A stretch of DNA of 64,000 nucleotides from Albula goreensis (Eukaryota; Chordata; Actinopteri; Albuliformes; Albulidae). A program made the position numbers and the translations under genes. The notes beneath the pieces are model-generated. The model saw only the letters and a list, made by a program, of their open reading frames with translations, did not search any database and had not been told where the DNA came from. Below are positions 1 through 9,605 of this stretch, piece after piece. The first letter of the stretch is position 1; each line of letters starts with the position of its first letter. The stretch spans positions 8,441,063 to 8,505,062 of the forward strand of contig CM040755.1 of the NCBI GenBank assembly GCA_022829145.1, read 5' to 3'.

Positions 1-2556
1 GTATGAAATATCAACATCAATATGATACTCATTTTGCTTACAAAGGTGTGCACAATACAGAAATGTGTCTGTCAGCTGAAAGACACTCATTCATAATTTT
101 CCCCTTGTATTGAATGGAAAGTGTTTTTGTTGTTGCATACTTTCCTTTTGTAATGCCAGCCACGGCCGTCCCGTTCCCAGGGTTGTGCACTGGAAAATGT
201 TTACTTGTGCAAATCCTCCCACCTCCCACTCTGTGTCTGTCAGGAGAGATATCGATCTGTTGTTTGTACTGGCCTGCTCTCTTTCTCACACGTGTGTTTC
301 TCACTGTTGTGTCCATGCATAGTCTTCTTGCTCGGGAGGAAAGGTGAATACGATGCAATCGATATGGGCGTGGTTTTCGTGTGAACTGGAAGTCAGAGTA
401 AAATAAAGCTTTGACCCACCTACTAACCACAGTGGACAAATAACACCCCCCTCCCCCCCAGGCAAATAACTGGTCCTGCATCCAGCTACAAAAAAAAGCT
501 GCTCTTGCTACTAAGCATATTGTTTGTGATCATCTGTTGGGTCAAAGTTTTAATTTAATTCCAGCCCAGGTTGGAGTGTGATGTTTTAGGTGTGTAGTCA
601 AGGCAATGTGTGTGGTTGTGTTGCTATTTTAAATGTGCCTATGTTCGTTGGAGTTAACGCTATGTCTGTTCTCTTGCTTTGCCATTAAAAGACGGTGTCC
701 TGCACAGGAGTTAAGGTGAAAGATGGCAGTGATGGCAGATATTAAAAATGAATAGCAGTGCTTTGAGGCTGATGTCTGTATGCAACAAAAAACTTACTGG
801 ATTTTCCTGGCATCACATTATGAAGAGCTGGATTTCTTGGCTACTTTCTTTGTTTAATTTATTTTTGTCTGGGACTACAATTTTCAGTCAAACCAAAAGA
901 GCACACAAAACACAAAAGCATAGACTATGCCTTATTTTGTTGCCTACATTCATCTTAGAGCTTGGAATTAATTTTAGTTTGAAAAATAAACCCAGGGAAG
1001 GTTTTTGATGGGGTGTTACAGACCCACATGATACATATGGCCCTTTCAAGGGTAATCAATTCATGCCAGTTGCTTTCCCTGTGTTAATTTTATTCTCTCA
1101 GAGACCAGCAGTAGATGGCGATGGAAAAGCAGCTTGTTGTTTTCGTTGTGCTGCCCTGTTTCTACACATAGCCCAAGCTAAGCTATGCATCCTTGACTCC
1201 GCTAGCTCTGCCACCCCCAAACCCAGAAAGTCTATAGTTCCCCTGTGCTTTCCACACACCCTTTGGATTTAACTTGGAGTACTTTTGGTGTTTTCCTCTG
1301 ACCTAAGACGACTGGGGTTAGCCTAAATGCTCAGGGCATTGTTTTCCCCAGTGGTAGTCAGGCACAGCAAACCAACAGAACCATCGGTCTAAAGCAGCCG
1401 TTGTACATACACCCACAGAAATCGTACTGCCATGCCCACACATACCACACGGGTAAACACTACAGTGAATAATGATGGAGGACTCATACACCACGAGAGA
1501 TACGCCTTTCCCTTTATGATGTCACTGCGGCATCATCAAATGTGCTTATATTCCGGAATGTCAGGTCCAAATATGCATCTCATTAAGTAGTAAACTGACC
1601 TGACCTCTATTAATAGAAAGCTTGAATTTCGGCTGCTTATGTGTCGGAAGGTGGCCCTTCCTGGCACAATGGTCATGCTGGGGACTGAATGCTCTCCCCT
1701 CAAGCCCTCTTGCTAACCAACCTAAATAACAGCCTTACAGTACAGTCAGCCACTCATGGCTTAAAATGGCTGACTGCACTCCCCAGACTCATTTTGTGTT
1801 GTTTTGTGTCTTTTTTTTTTTCTCTATTTCCTTTTGTGCTTCGCTTCATGTGGCAGGTGTACGAGGTAAGATTGTTTGTTCTAACAAACCGCTTAACCCG
1901 GCTAACCCAACCCTTTTTTAACATTACTAACCCTCTCCTGCTTACTCTTTTAAAATGTGCACTGTATGCGTTGTACGCTTTGTATGCGAAGACAAACCTC
2001 CATGTAACAATGGTTGATAAAAAGGTTTCCCTTCTTCCTCCTTTCTCCTCTTTGTCTCTTCACCAAAAGTGAAAAATTTTAAATGTAAACATGATAGTTT
2101 TAAAGCCATTGAAGCTTTGAGGAAGTGTAAAAGAAAGTAAATGGCACCTTGCTTATCTCTGTCTCCCAGGTGGAGTCATGTGTGTTTGCATTTGATGGGT
2201 AGGATGCAGTGCAGGGCCAGTCTGTGCTACTGGCTCTGGGCATTCAGTTCCCCACCCCTGCATAACCATCAAATCAGATGCAGAGAAAATCAAGGTTGTT
2301 TTTTTGCTGAAGTTTGACATTGTTCAACATCTTTAATCTTCTGATTAAAGGTACCCTAAAGGACAACTCCTTGTGTTTATCTCTGGAGAAAAGTTGCCAT
2401 CCATTGGGATTGAGGCATCTCTTCTCCTTCTCTCCTTCCTTGCTCCCTGCATTCTGCCAGTGTCCTTGTTCGGTCGCACAATCTGTGCCCTTTTGATATT
2501 TTCCTTCTCTGTTTCATGAAATGTTGACAGATTTCTCTGCTCTTTCTCTGTTGCAG
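1..2556 (+). other. nav2: nav2 intron (3' part)
   Basis: No coding exon is recognisable here. The block ends in a pyrimidine-rich tract and a TTGCAG acceptor immediately before 2557. It contains ordinary AT-rich intronic sequence with short T runs. I see no mobile element or RNA gene in it. Open frames of up to 147 codons on either strand show no family resemblance. Confidence 0.75.
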
Positions 2557-2729
2557 CTACGGAGCTCCTTCAAACAGGCGTTCAGCAAAAAGAAGTCACC
2601 CAAGTCGGCCTCCTCGCACTCTGACATAGAGGAGATGACTGACTCCTCCCTGCCCTCTTCCCCCAAGCTTCCTCACAACGGCTCCTCGGCCTCGACGCCC
2701 ATTCTGAGGAACTCACAATCCAATTCGCT
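2557..2729 (+). CDS. nav2: nav2 exon (LRSSFKQAFSKKKSPK segment)
   Basis: 173 nt, entering in phase 0 and leaving after two bases of a Leu codon. It follows a TTGCAG acceptor and ends at GTATGT. It encodes a lysine- and serine-rich segment beginning LRSSFKQAF, with a poly-Ser/Pro stretch typical of the navigator linker just before the coiled coil. Reading past the donor gives about 35 non-conserved residues, so that extension was not included. Confidence 0.93.
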
Positions 2730-4510
2730 GTATGTGCCCATGCTGCTCATTCTGATTGGATGTGCAGGCCTGTCCCCAGCTGATTTCGTCCAGTCTGATC
2801 GCGTCTATCAGGATGTTGTGCATTTCATTAGCTGAGAGACTGTTATGTAACACTAGAGAACCATAAAACAGTTATTAAACAAGAGAGTTTTATCTGAGGG
2901 AACTGTTGACCAGTTTTGCTCGGTCAAGCAGTAAAAAAAAAAAAGCAAGTCTTTTCTGTTGGATAAGAAACATGGGCTGTTGGTGCTAAGCAAACTCTCT
3001 ATCTGTTGTTGGTGATATGAATGTTTTTTGTGTATTACTGTTGCTAAGTGTGTTATCTGTGTGTCATTGGCACAAATTGTGCTCTCTGTGTAACTGGTGC
3101 TAAGCGTTTCTCTCTGTGTTTCTCTGTATTTGTCTCTGAAGGATCTCTGAGTGCACGGACAGCGAGGCGGAGACCGTAATGCAGCTGCGCAGCGAGCTCC
3201 GGGACAAGGAGATGAAACTGACGGACATCCGTCTGGAGGCCCTCAGCTCCGCCCACCAGCTGGATCAGCTGCGGGAGGCTATGAACCGTATGCAGGTGAG
3301 AACTCCCACGATGCAACTGGGGCTCTGAGCCAGTGTGTTACCTCTCAGCTGAAACCGTTTCATTAAAGGGCCTGTACCGCTGACAGGAAATGCACACAGG
3401 TGAGGACTCGCACAATGCCACAAGGCCATGAGTCAGGAGTGTCACATTGCACTTGATCTGCTTTCACAAAAGGGCCTGACCTTCTGTCACACCACACACA
3501 AGTAGAGAATTCCCACAATGTACCTGGGTTATGGACCAGTGCCATTGGTTGTGAAATAATTCTGTGAAGGGCCTGTGCTGCAGCCATGAACCATATGCAT
3601 GTGAGGGCTTGACAATTCTCAAAGTATCCAGACCTACTGGCAGATAATAAGTGTCAGCAACACTGAAACAGAATGGTGTACTACAGCCATGATCACTGTG
3701 ACAAGAATACTCGCCTGCCATTTGAGTCAAGACTTGCATTCAGAATGGAGCATTCTATGCAGAAGTAAGGATGGTAAGGAGCAGAAATGGAACTAATAAA
3801 AGAGGACAGAACCTAGATGAAATGTATGAAATTTCAGAATTAATCCTGGAGGAGCAGGCCCCCGAAAACTGGTCTGAAAAAAAGACATGAATAAATGATC
3901 TCACAGCAGTGTTATGAAAGCATTGCTTCATTTAAATGGGCAAGATCATTGGTCCTCATTTATTCACATAGTAACAGCAAGTTTTGCAATATAATGGGTT
4001 ACTTTTCCAGATAGTGTTTTTGTGTGATTGAAATCTTAAGCTCTTGCTCTGATGATATGGGATGTAAACAGCTGATTTGTTTGTTCAGGTATTTGCCCTG
4101 AAGACAGAGCCCACACATGTGCATGCCCAGTGCACACCGAATGCTCATTTGTTTATTAACAGATGCATATTTCTGAGGCTTAAATGAGCAACTGGCACAA
4201 GCCTAACATTTGAGGTTACACCATGTTGTGTTATTATTGAATTAAAATGTATGGGCAGGAGTATCTGTGTGTGATGGCTGTTCTGATGGCAACATGCAGA
4301 GATATTGTTTTCCTCATTGGCCTTATGAGTGGGATGTGTTTTTGCCAGAGCGAGATCGAGAGGCTGAAGGCAGAGAATGACCGTCTGAAGTTGGAGAGCC
4401 AGGGGAGGTGTAGCCGGGCGGCTTCTCAGGTGTCCCTGACCTCACCGCACCCAACTGTGGGGCTGTCCCAGCACAGCCTCAACCTCTCAGAGTCCACCAG
4501 TCTGGGTGAG

Positions 4511-4577
<67 letters not shown>

Positions 4578-4607
4578 ACAGGCACGTGTGTCTGTGTTTG
4601 TGTGAGC

Positions 4608-4641
<34 letters not shown>

Positions 4642-7600
4642 CATGCACGTGCATCTGTGCTTGTGTGTTTGCTGTGTATGTGTGAGCACTGTGTGTGTGC
4701 ACATAGTTGTGTGTGTGTGTGTGTGTGTATGTATGTGAATGCTGCATGTGGTTGTGTGTGTGCATGTGAGCGTGTGCGTGTCTGCTCATATGTGTCCATA
4801 CCCCAGGCTGCAATGTTTCTGTGTGCACCCGCTGCCACTAACATTGCTGATTGCGTGTGTCTCTCTTCCCTCAGACATGCTGCTCGATGACAGTGTGGAT
4901 GGGGGCTCGCGCAAAGAAGGCCGACACGTCAAAATCATGGTCAGCCTGGAGGAAGGCGTCAAATGGAAAGAGGTCAGAAGCACAGACTGTATGGCCGAAC
5001 TCTTGACAACTGAGGTAGTGATGTATTGATCCACATCAACTCAATAGTGATTCACTAGCCTTTATTTCTCCCCCATTTCATTCGGACAGGAGTACAGACC
5101 TCGACACTTCCTGATTGGCTGCATCGGGGTCAGTGGCAAAACCAAGTGGGACGTGCTGGACGGGGTGGTCAGACGCCTCTTCAAGGTAAACTGGCCTTGT
5201 GTTTCCACGGTAAAGCTTGGAGACAATGGCCTTGCACATTGAGAGGTCACCAACCGCTTGTTCCCCTGCCCTGCAGGAGTACATCATTCATGTGGACCCG
5301 GTGGGCCAGCTGGGCCTGAATTCTGACAGCGTGGCCGGGTACAGCATCGGGGACATCCACCGCACTGACAACGCCGACACCCCTGAGCTGCTGCCCTGCG
5401 GCTACCTGGTTGGAGAGAACAACACCATCTCCGTCACCCTCAGAGGTACTGGCCCATACAGTCCTCTCCTGTTTGATTTTGTCCTCTGGACTCTGTTTAA
5501 TATATCCACCTGGCCTGCATCCCATAATTTCAGTCATCTGTCTCTAGATTCATGCACTTGGCTGATAGCTATAATTCATCGCACATACAGCGAAGTCCTT
5601 GATGAGGATGATACAGTTTTTGTATACATGAACTACATTGATCCATATTAGAATCAGTTCTAGAAGCTTTAACGTGTTTCTCTTTTGTTGTTTATTGAAT
5701 TTTGCACCATTGGAAAAGTACATGTGGTCCAGTGCCTCATGATTTTAAATTGTAATTTTTATTTGATCTCCTGACTAATGATTATATTGTAGGGCTCTCT
5801 CCAGTAATTATCCAAATATTTTACATACTGATATGTATTCTATGACTCTGCATATTACAGAGCTGCTATGCACAACATACTCATTTTGATAATGAACTGC
5901 TCTCTTAAAGGGCTGAGATTAAGGGTTAAGTTTCATTCTATAGATATGACGCACACAGAGGCTAGAGTATGTTGACAGGTGTCTGCCCTCCCCTTGAAAC
6001 ATTGCGCAAATGCCTTCAGGAACGTTCATGTTTTTTATGTCCAATCACATGTCTACAAGCAGAAATGTAATTCTAATCATCCTGGTAATACTGAAACAAC
6101 AAACAAACGTGTGTTGTCAGTGTTGTGCAAGAAGTAACCGCATTTACCTTACATTCAGTTCCAGTTCCTTTAATACACATGACACCTCATCCCATTTGTG
6201 CTTACAGTGAAGCAACATTATTTACACTTGCCTTGATGGATTTATGTTACTGTTACCATGTCAATCTATCATAGTAAGTAGCAAATGTGTCCTAAGCTTG
6301 GAGGGCATTTAGAGAACGAAGATGAAAGATTTTGAACATAAAACCTGTCACTACATACAGCTGAGCTGTGTCTGGCCTAAATATTCTTTTCATGTCTGTT
6401 TATCATCTCTGGCAACCGCAGATAGTAGCAAATAAAACATTAATATTTCAATGAGGATTGAAGCCTTTTCTAAACATTCTTCTTCACTGAAAAAACACTC
6501 CTCTTAAACCCTCGTATCGGTTAACAGATAATGATATCTGTGCTATGTATTAGGTCTTTAAATGGCAGGTTGGTGGTGTCTTCTCTCCTGCTCCTGTGTT
6601 TCTGTGAGTGAGACGTTGCGCTCTGTCGCCCCCCGCAGGCGTGTCAGTGCACAGCCAGGACAGCCTGGTGTTCGAGACGCTGATTCCCAAGCCCATGCTG
6701 CAGCGCTACGTGTCCCTGCTGCAGGAGCACCGCCGCATCATCCTTTCGGGCCCCAGTGGCACCGGGAAGACCTACCTGGCCAGCCGGCTGGCCGAGTACA
6801 TGGTGCTGCGGGAGGGCCGCCTGCTGACCGACGGGGTCATCGCCACCTTCAACGTGGACCACAAGTCCAGCAAGGTCCGACTGCCCATCGCTGATGGCTG
6901 CACATTATTTCCTGTGTCTTTGTTGGCCTGTGTAGGCCATAGGGTTTGCAAGCAGTAATGGGGTGCTGTTTGACTTTTTGCTGTATGAATTAAGACCAGT
7001 CTTTCTGCCTGGTTCAACAAACATTGTTAACAAACTGTGAACATCAGAAAGACACGTCTCTTATCTCAAACCTGGGTTTATATTCTGACATCCAGGAGCT
7101 GCGACAGTACCTGTCCAACCTGGCTGACCAGTGTAACAGCGAGGGCCATGCAGTGGACATGCCAGTGGTGGTCATCCTGGACAACCTGCACCATGTCAGC
7201 TCACTGGGAGAGATCTTTAACGGGCTGCTCAACTGCAAGTACCACCGCTGGTGAGTCTTCATCGCTCCCAATGTAGATACAGTGTAGAAAAACCGAACAA
7301 TACATCTGCCCACTGCTGCTTTCCCAAGCTAAAATAATAACTGTAGATTGATGAGAGATGTAGCGGGCTAGGGAGGGATGTGTGTATTAATCTTGTGTGT
7401 CAGTCTTTTAGCTGCTCTTCTGTATTTTTAAGCTCCTCTGTTTTTTTTTCTCCTCACACAGTCCATATATCATTGGAACAATGAATCAGGCAACATCTTC
7501 AACTCCAAATCTGCAGCTTCACCACAACTTCAGGTATATGTTAATATTTTTTACTTTAACATTAATGTTGATGAAGAATTGTACCAGCTAAGTTTGTTCC

Positions 7601-9605
7601 ACATTTTCCTTTTTTAGATTTTAAGGGCAGAACAAACCTGAGCTGTGAGATGATATAAACCCCCAAAATGGTTGCCATGGCAATGATACTAAGAGGTTCG
7701 GGTTCAGTCAAACCACAGTTAACTCAATTTAAAGAATTGTTTCTCATACAACACTATGATTTTTTTCAATCAGTAAGTAAGACATTTAAGGATATAGGAG
7801 TATGAGAAAATATTTATTATTTTCCTGCTCTTTCCTTGTTCATCCACTAGAGGGCAGTATTTAGTCAAATATCTCAAAAGTGTAGGCTAAATAGGAGCTA
7901 GCACTTGTTGATTCATACTTTGTTTCTGGTTCTCAGGTGGGTGCTGTGTGCCAATCACACTGAGCCAGTGAAAGGCTTCCTGGGTCGCTTCCTGCGGCGG
8001 AAGCTGGTGGAGACGGAATCAGCAGCCGCACACGGAACATGGAGCTGGTGAAGATCATAGAGTGGGTACCGCGTGTGTGGCACCACCTCAACCGCTTCCT
8101 GGAGGCCCACAGCTCCTCAGACGTCACCATCGGTGAGAGAGACTGCACACGCAAAACTGCTTTTCTTAGATCCCGTCCAACACTTGGCTCACACCTCCTT
8201 CTGTTTAGTCATCAGCTAGATACAGTAGTTTAAAATAACGTTGCACCTGTTTTCTCCCAGGGCCACGTCTCTTTCTGTCCTGCCCCATTGACGTTGATGG
8301 CTCCAGGGTATGGTTCACAGACCTGTGGAACTACTCCATCATTCCCTACATGCTGGAGGCTGTCCGGGAGGGCCTGCAGGTACTACCAGTTTGGCTTAGA
8401 ACTGTCGCAAGCTGATTGGATGAAAGCTTTTTGCTAGGGTTATCAAAGTTTATCATAATCTTAGAATCGTCAGCTACTGGTTTTCTGAGTTGCCATTGAC
8501 TTCCCACTGTACAACAGCTTGAATACCCAAACATCTAACTTCCTTCTCTAGATACATGGTAAAAAATAGGACATTAAGAATAATTGACCTTGAGTTTGAT
8601 TCCTGCACCAGTCTTTACTATTTGTTACTGTAAATAATAGTAAAGCTATAAAAGACTATCTGTGGCTTTTGGCAGGTTATAATGTTGATTTGATGTTAAC
8701 ATGGCCACTGTTTGCCTCCTGCAGCTGTATGGGAGAAGGGTACCCTGGGAGGACCCGGCCAAGTGGGTGATGGAAACGTACCCATGGGCAGCCAGCCCCC
8801 AGCAGCATGAGTGGCCCCCCCTGCTGCACCTGCGACCCGAGGACGTGGGCTTTGATGGCTACTCCATCTCACGTGAGGGCTGCCACAGCAAGCAGGTCCC
8901 TCAGAGCGACACCGAGGGAGACCCTCTGGTAAGTGCACCCTCCCCCTCCAGCTTCTGTACCTCAACCGCGCCACCTGCTGGACATTGTGCTTCTGTACAT
9001 CAGGAAGTTGAGCTCAGCTCAGCTCGGCAGGGCAGTGCAGAGAAGTCTGCCAGGGAATTCAGCATGCCTGACATTTGTACAGACAAATAAACAATGAGTG
9101 CAGACTGAATTCTTTGAGCTTTTCTGTATTACTCCTGTGTATTGTAATTCAATTTCTGTAAATAATGTTCAACATTAATCAGTGTTGAAGGTTACTTACT
9201 CCATTGACATTTGGCAGGTTAAATATATTCTACAGGCAGTGCAATCTCTTGCATTCTTTATTCCTTGAATCCCCACATTATCACTGCAAAAGGGAACTGC
9301 CTTTCCATTTAATATTCCAGATAAAATAATGCTGAAGCAAATAAGAAATTAGTGATCTGAAGCAGTTTTTTTTGTTTGCTTCTGTAATGTCCGTTAATGA
9401 TTATTCCCCAGACAGTGCAGAAGGACTTGAGTCAGTTCCCTGCTTGCCTAACCCTTCACTCTGTCTTTGCCTCTCACAGATGAACATGCTCATGAGACTC
9501 CAGGAAGCAGCTAACTGCTCCAGCCCTCAGAGTTACGACAGCGACTCCAACAGCAACAGTCACCATGACGACATCCTGGACTCCTCGCTTGAGTCCACAT
9601 TGTGA
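2557..9605 (+). CDS. nav2: Neuron navigator 2, 3' part of the gene (13 coding exons, spliced)
   Basis: Thirteen exons join in compatible phases into about 652 codons, ending at a TGA at 9603-9605; the 5' exons lie upstream of the window. Exons: 2557-2729, 3142-3295, 4349-4505, 4875-4972, 5090-5185, 5277-5445, 6639-6874, 7096-7250, 7462-7533, 7937-8132, 8261-8379, 8725-8928, 9480-9605. All introns are GT-AG. The product has a serine-rich segment, a coiled coil (exons 2-3), then an AAA+ ATPase domain with Walker A GPSGTGKT (6749-6772) and a Walker B-like VVVILDN (7165-7185), and the family's conserved C-terminus ending in SSLESTL. Navigators are UNC-53 homologues that act on the cytoskeleton in neurite growth and cell migration, and NAV2 is retinoic-acid responsive; that is family knowledge. 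Neighbouring dbx1 supports NAV2 over NAV1 or NAV3. Exon 10 lacks one base, which breaks the frame as given (see findings). Confidence 0.95.
3142..3295 (+). CDS. nav2: nav2 exon (coiled coil, first half)
   Basis: 154 nt between a CTGAAG acceptor and a CAG|GTGAGA donor. The first base completes the Leu codon of the previous exon. It encodes a charged heptad-rich helix (ETVMQLRSELRDKEMKL and following) that continues into the next exon. The final 15 nt and the donor resemble segments repeated downstream in the intron. Confidence 0.95.
3281..3625 (+). repeat. Diverged ~100-bp tandem repeat including the exon end and its splice donor
   Basis: At least three partial copies can be aligned by eye. 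Donor-like cores lie at 3296 (GTGAGA, the real donor), 3400 (GTGAGG), 3502 (GTAGAG) and 3601 (GTGAGG), spaced 104, 102 and 99 bp. A second anchor, AAGGGCCTG, recurs near 3367, 3471 and 3568. The fourth unit begins with ATGAACCATATGCAT, closely resembling the exon's ATGAACCGTATGCAG. Divergence between units is substantial, so the duplication is old. Confidence 0.7.
4349..4505 (+). CDS. nav2: nav2 exon (coiled coil, second half)
   Basis: 157 nt from a TTGCCAG acceptor to a CTGG|GTGAGT donor, entering in phase 0 and leaving in phase 1. It starts SEIERLKAENDRLKLE, completing the coiled coil, then a Ser/Thr-rich stretch. A long (TG)n tract starts only nine bases after the exon end. Confidence 0.95.
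4515..4795. repeat. (TG)n microsatellite and TG-rich tract
   Basis: A pure TG run spans about 4515-4575. It is followed by interrupted TG-rich sequence with TGTGTATG and GTGAGCACTG variants to about 4795. It sits inside the nav2 intron, close to the 5' splice site at 4506. Long open frames here on both strands (Cys/Val or His/Thr repeats) are products of the repeat and not genes. Confidence 0.97.
4875..4972 (+). CDS. nav2: nav2 exon (DMLLDD segment)
   Basis: 98 nt between CCCTCAG and AAAGAG|GTCAGA. It completes the Asp codon split by the previous intron, giving the conserved TSLDMLLDD junction, then RKEGRHVKIMVSLEEG, the family sequence leading into the AAA+ region. The donor GTCAGA is slightly non-consensus. 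Confidence 0.93.
5090..5185 (+). CDS. nav2: nav2 exon (FLIGCIGVSGKTKWDVLDG)
   Basis: 96 nt, in phase 0 at both ends, acceptor GGACAG and donor AAG|GTAAAC. It encodes EYRPRHFLIGCIGVSGKTKW and following residues, a signature block of navigator proteins just before the ATPase core. It is close to invariant among family members as I know them. Confidence 0.96.
5277..5445 (+). CDS. nav2: nav2 exon (LGLNSDSV...TPELLPCGYLVGEN)
   Basis: 169 nt from a CCCTGCAG acceptor to AGAG|GTACTG, phase 0 in and phase 1 out. It encodes EYIIHVDPVGQLGLNSDSV and TPELLPCGYLVGENNTISV, characteristic navigator sequence. The open frame runs on into the intron to a stop at 5651, but that extension is not conserved. Confidence 0.96.
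5446..6638 (+). other. nav2: nav2 intron
   Basis: About 1.2 kb of AT-rich intron between a GTACTG donor and a CCCCGCAG acceptor. I see no exon, repeat array or recognisable element inside it. Confidence 0.8.
6639..6874 (+). CDS. nav2: nav2 exon with Walker A (P-loop)
   Basis: 236 nt, the largest AAA+ exon here. It encodes SLVFETLIPKPMLQRYVSLL and then IILSGPSGTGKTYLASRLAEY, with the nucleotide-binding P-loop GPSGTGKT at 6749-6772, and ends NVDHKSSK. The donor AAG|GTCCGA is weak at +3 and +4, but the joint to ELRQYLSNL in the next exon is exactly the family sequence. Confidence 0.96.
7096..7250 (+). CDS. nav2: nav2 exon with Walker B-like strand
   Basis: 155 nt between ATCCAG and GCTG|GTGAGT. 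It encodes ELRQYLSNLADQCNSEG, then a hydrophobic strand ending in Asp, VVVILDNLHHVSSL (Walker B-like, 7165-7185), and EIFNGLLNCKYHR. It leaves two bases of a Cys codon for the next exon. Confidence 0.95.
7462..7533 (+). CDS. nav2: nav2 exon (PYIIGTMNQATSSTPNLQLHHNF)
   Basis: 72 nt, too short to stand out as an open frame, placed by protein similarity and splice phase. The acceptor is CACACAG and the donor TTCAG|GTATAT. It encodes the conserved IIGTMNQATSSTPNLQLHHN block and carries the first two bases of the Arg codon completed in the next exon. Confidence 0.94.
7844..7857 (+). promoter_or_regulatory. CTCF-like motif, plus orientation
   Basis: CCACTAGAGGGCAG matches the 12-base CTCF core CCASYAGRKGGC at every position. 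It lies in a nav2 intron. Binding is inferred from the motif alone. Confidence 0.5.
7937..8132 (+). CDS. nav2: nav2 exon (RWVLCANHTEPVKGFLGRFLRRK), carries a one-base deficit
   Basis: 196 nt between TTCTCAG and ATCG|GTGAGA. The first part reads WVLCANHTEPVKGFLGRFLR and following to ETE, then shifts frame at 8016-8019 and meets TGA at 8049-8051. From about 8020 the other frame resumes perfect family sequence (SRTRNMELVKIIEW, HHLNRFLEAHSSSDVTIG). One extra A in the GAATC at 8016-8020 would restore both the frame and the splice phase, so the exon is one base short of its expected 197. Confidence 0.93.
8261..8379 (+). CDS. nav2: nav2 exon (PRLFLSCPIDVDGSRVWFTDLWNYS)
   Basis: 119 nt between CTCCCAG and CTGCAG|GTACTA. 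It encodes PRLFLSCPIDVDGSRVWFTD and a helix ending EAVREGLQ. The phase is consistent with an intact preceding exon of 197 nt, not with the 196 nt given here. Confidence 0.95.
8725..8928 (+). CDS. nav2: nav2 exon (LYGRRVPWEDPAKWV)
   Basis: 204 nt, phase 0 at both ends, acceptor CCTGCAG and donor CTG|GTAAGT. It encodes LYGRRVPWEDPAKWVMETYP, then ASPQQHEWPPLLHLRPEDVG, typical of the navigator C-terminus beyond the ATPase core. Confidence 0.96.
8970..8981 (-). promoter_or_regulatory. CTCF-like motif, minus orientation
   Basis: On the minus strand this reads CCAGCAGGTGGC, a full match to the CTCF core CCASYAGRKGGC, followed by GC. It lies 42 bp into the last nav2 intron. Predicted by motif only. 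Confidence 0.45.
9480..9605 (+). CDS. nav2: nav2 terminal coding exon
   Basis: 126 nt from a CTCTCACAG acceptor to the TGA stop. It encodes MNMLMRLQEAANCSSPQSYD and the Ser/Asp/His-rich tail DSNSNSHHDDILDSSLESTL, the invariant navigator C-terminus. Confidence 0.97.
   Translation: MNMLMRLQEAANCSSPQSYDSDSNSNSHHDDILDSSLESTL

Noticed and set aside
38..481. 147-codon minus-strand frame
   Set aside because: Within a nav2 intron, no family resemblance and low-complexity edges.
4247..4890. Long overlapping open frames on both strands (up to 163 codons)
   Set aside because: They are translations of the (TG)n tract (Cys/Val or His/Thr runs); only 4349-4505 is real coding sequence.
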